DNA of 5,025 bases from assembly GCA_032118015.1 (NCBI GenBank), contig JAULYE010000106.1:1-5025 (forward strand). Reading direction: 5' to 3'. A program made the position numbers and the translations under genes. Of this stretch, positions 5,000-5,025 are shown piece by piece (within the stretch, counting starts at the first letter, position 1; each line of letters opens with the position of its first letter). The notes under the pieces were generated by a model. The model made no database searches. It saw nothing but the letters and a program-made list of their open reading frames with translations, and was not told the DNA's origin. Source of the stretch: Casp-actino8 sp032118015. Its GTDB lineage: Bacteria > Actinomycetota > Acidimicrobiia > Acidimicrobiales > Ilumatobacteraceae.

Positions 5000-5025
5000 C
5001 GAGTTCGAGTGACCGAAGGATCCCG

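Noticed and set aside
1..5025. CRISPR array, tRNA or rRNA gene, insertion sequence, phage or defence genes
   Set aside because: No regularly spaced repeats, cloverleaf-like segment, transposase or integrase motif, or terminal inverted repeats with target duplication were seen on reading both strands.

Overview
The window looks like the chromosome of a moderately GC-rich free-living actinobacterium, possibly Acidimicrobiia or a relative. The clues are a lipoprotein signal ending in a Cys-Gly-Gly-Asp-rich linker, several crotonase-family paralogues, dense gene packing, and starts with no Shine-Dalgarno sequence that sit just after -10-like hexamers. The lineage is an inference; no rRNA or marker gene is present.

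Layout, left to right. (1) 1-1413, minus strand: the 3' part of an uptake locus, read right to left. A BMP-family substrate-binding lipoprotein (391-1413) is followed by a perfect 14-bp hairpin (314-344) and then the first 88 codons of an ABC transporter ATPase, cut by the left edge. (2) 1486-2960, minus strand: an acidic 201-residue protein of unknown function (2355-2960), then a crotonase-fold enoyl-CoA hydratase/isomerase-like enzyme (1486-2316). They are 38 bp apart and possibly co-transcribed. (3) 3036-3809, plus strand: a second crotonase, divergent from the acidic protein across a 75-bp intergenic region with an inverted repeat. (4) 3835-4223, plus strand: a clear sigma70-type promoter, a short leader with a compact hairpin, a strong ribosome binding site and a 106-residue basic protein of unknown function. 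(5) 4289-4999, minus strand: a RimJ/RimL-type GNAT acetyltransferase, convergent with the basic protein. Its reading frame stays open to the right edge.

The left genes probably import a small nucleoside-like solute: the lipoprotein captures it and the ATPase drives import through permeases that would lie beyond the left edge. The two crotonases act on acyl-CoA thioesters. One keeps only the first of the two classical catalytic glutamates and the other keeps neither, so neither is a safe 'enoyl-CoA hydratase' assignment. I see no mobile element, CRISPR array, tRNA, rRNA or defence system. No intergenic gap exceeds 125 bp. I did not find a convincing new multi-gene system. The most interesting items are the promoter-driven basic protein with its leader hairpin, the atypical crotonase pair with the acidic protein, and the recurring leaderless-type starts.
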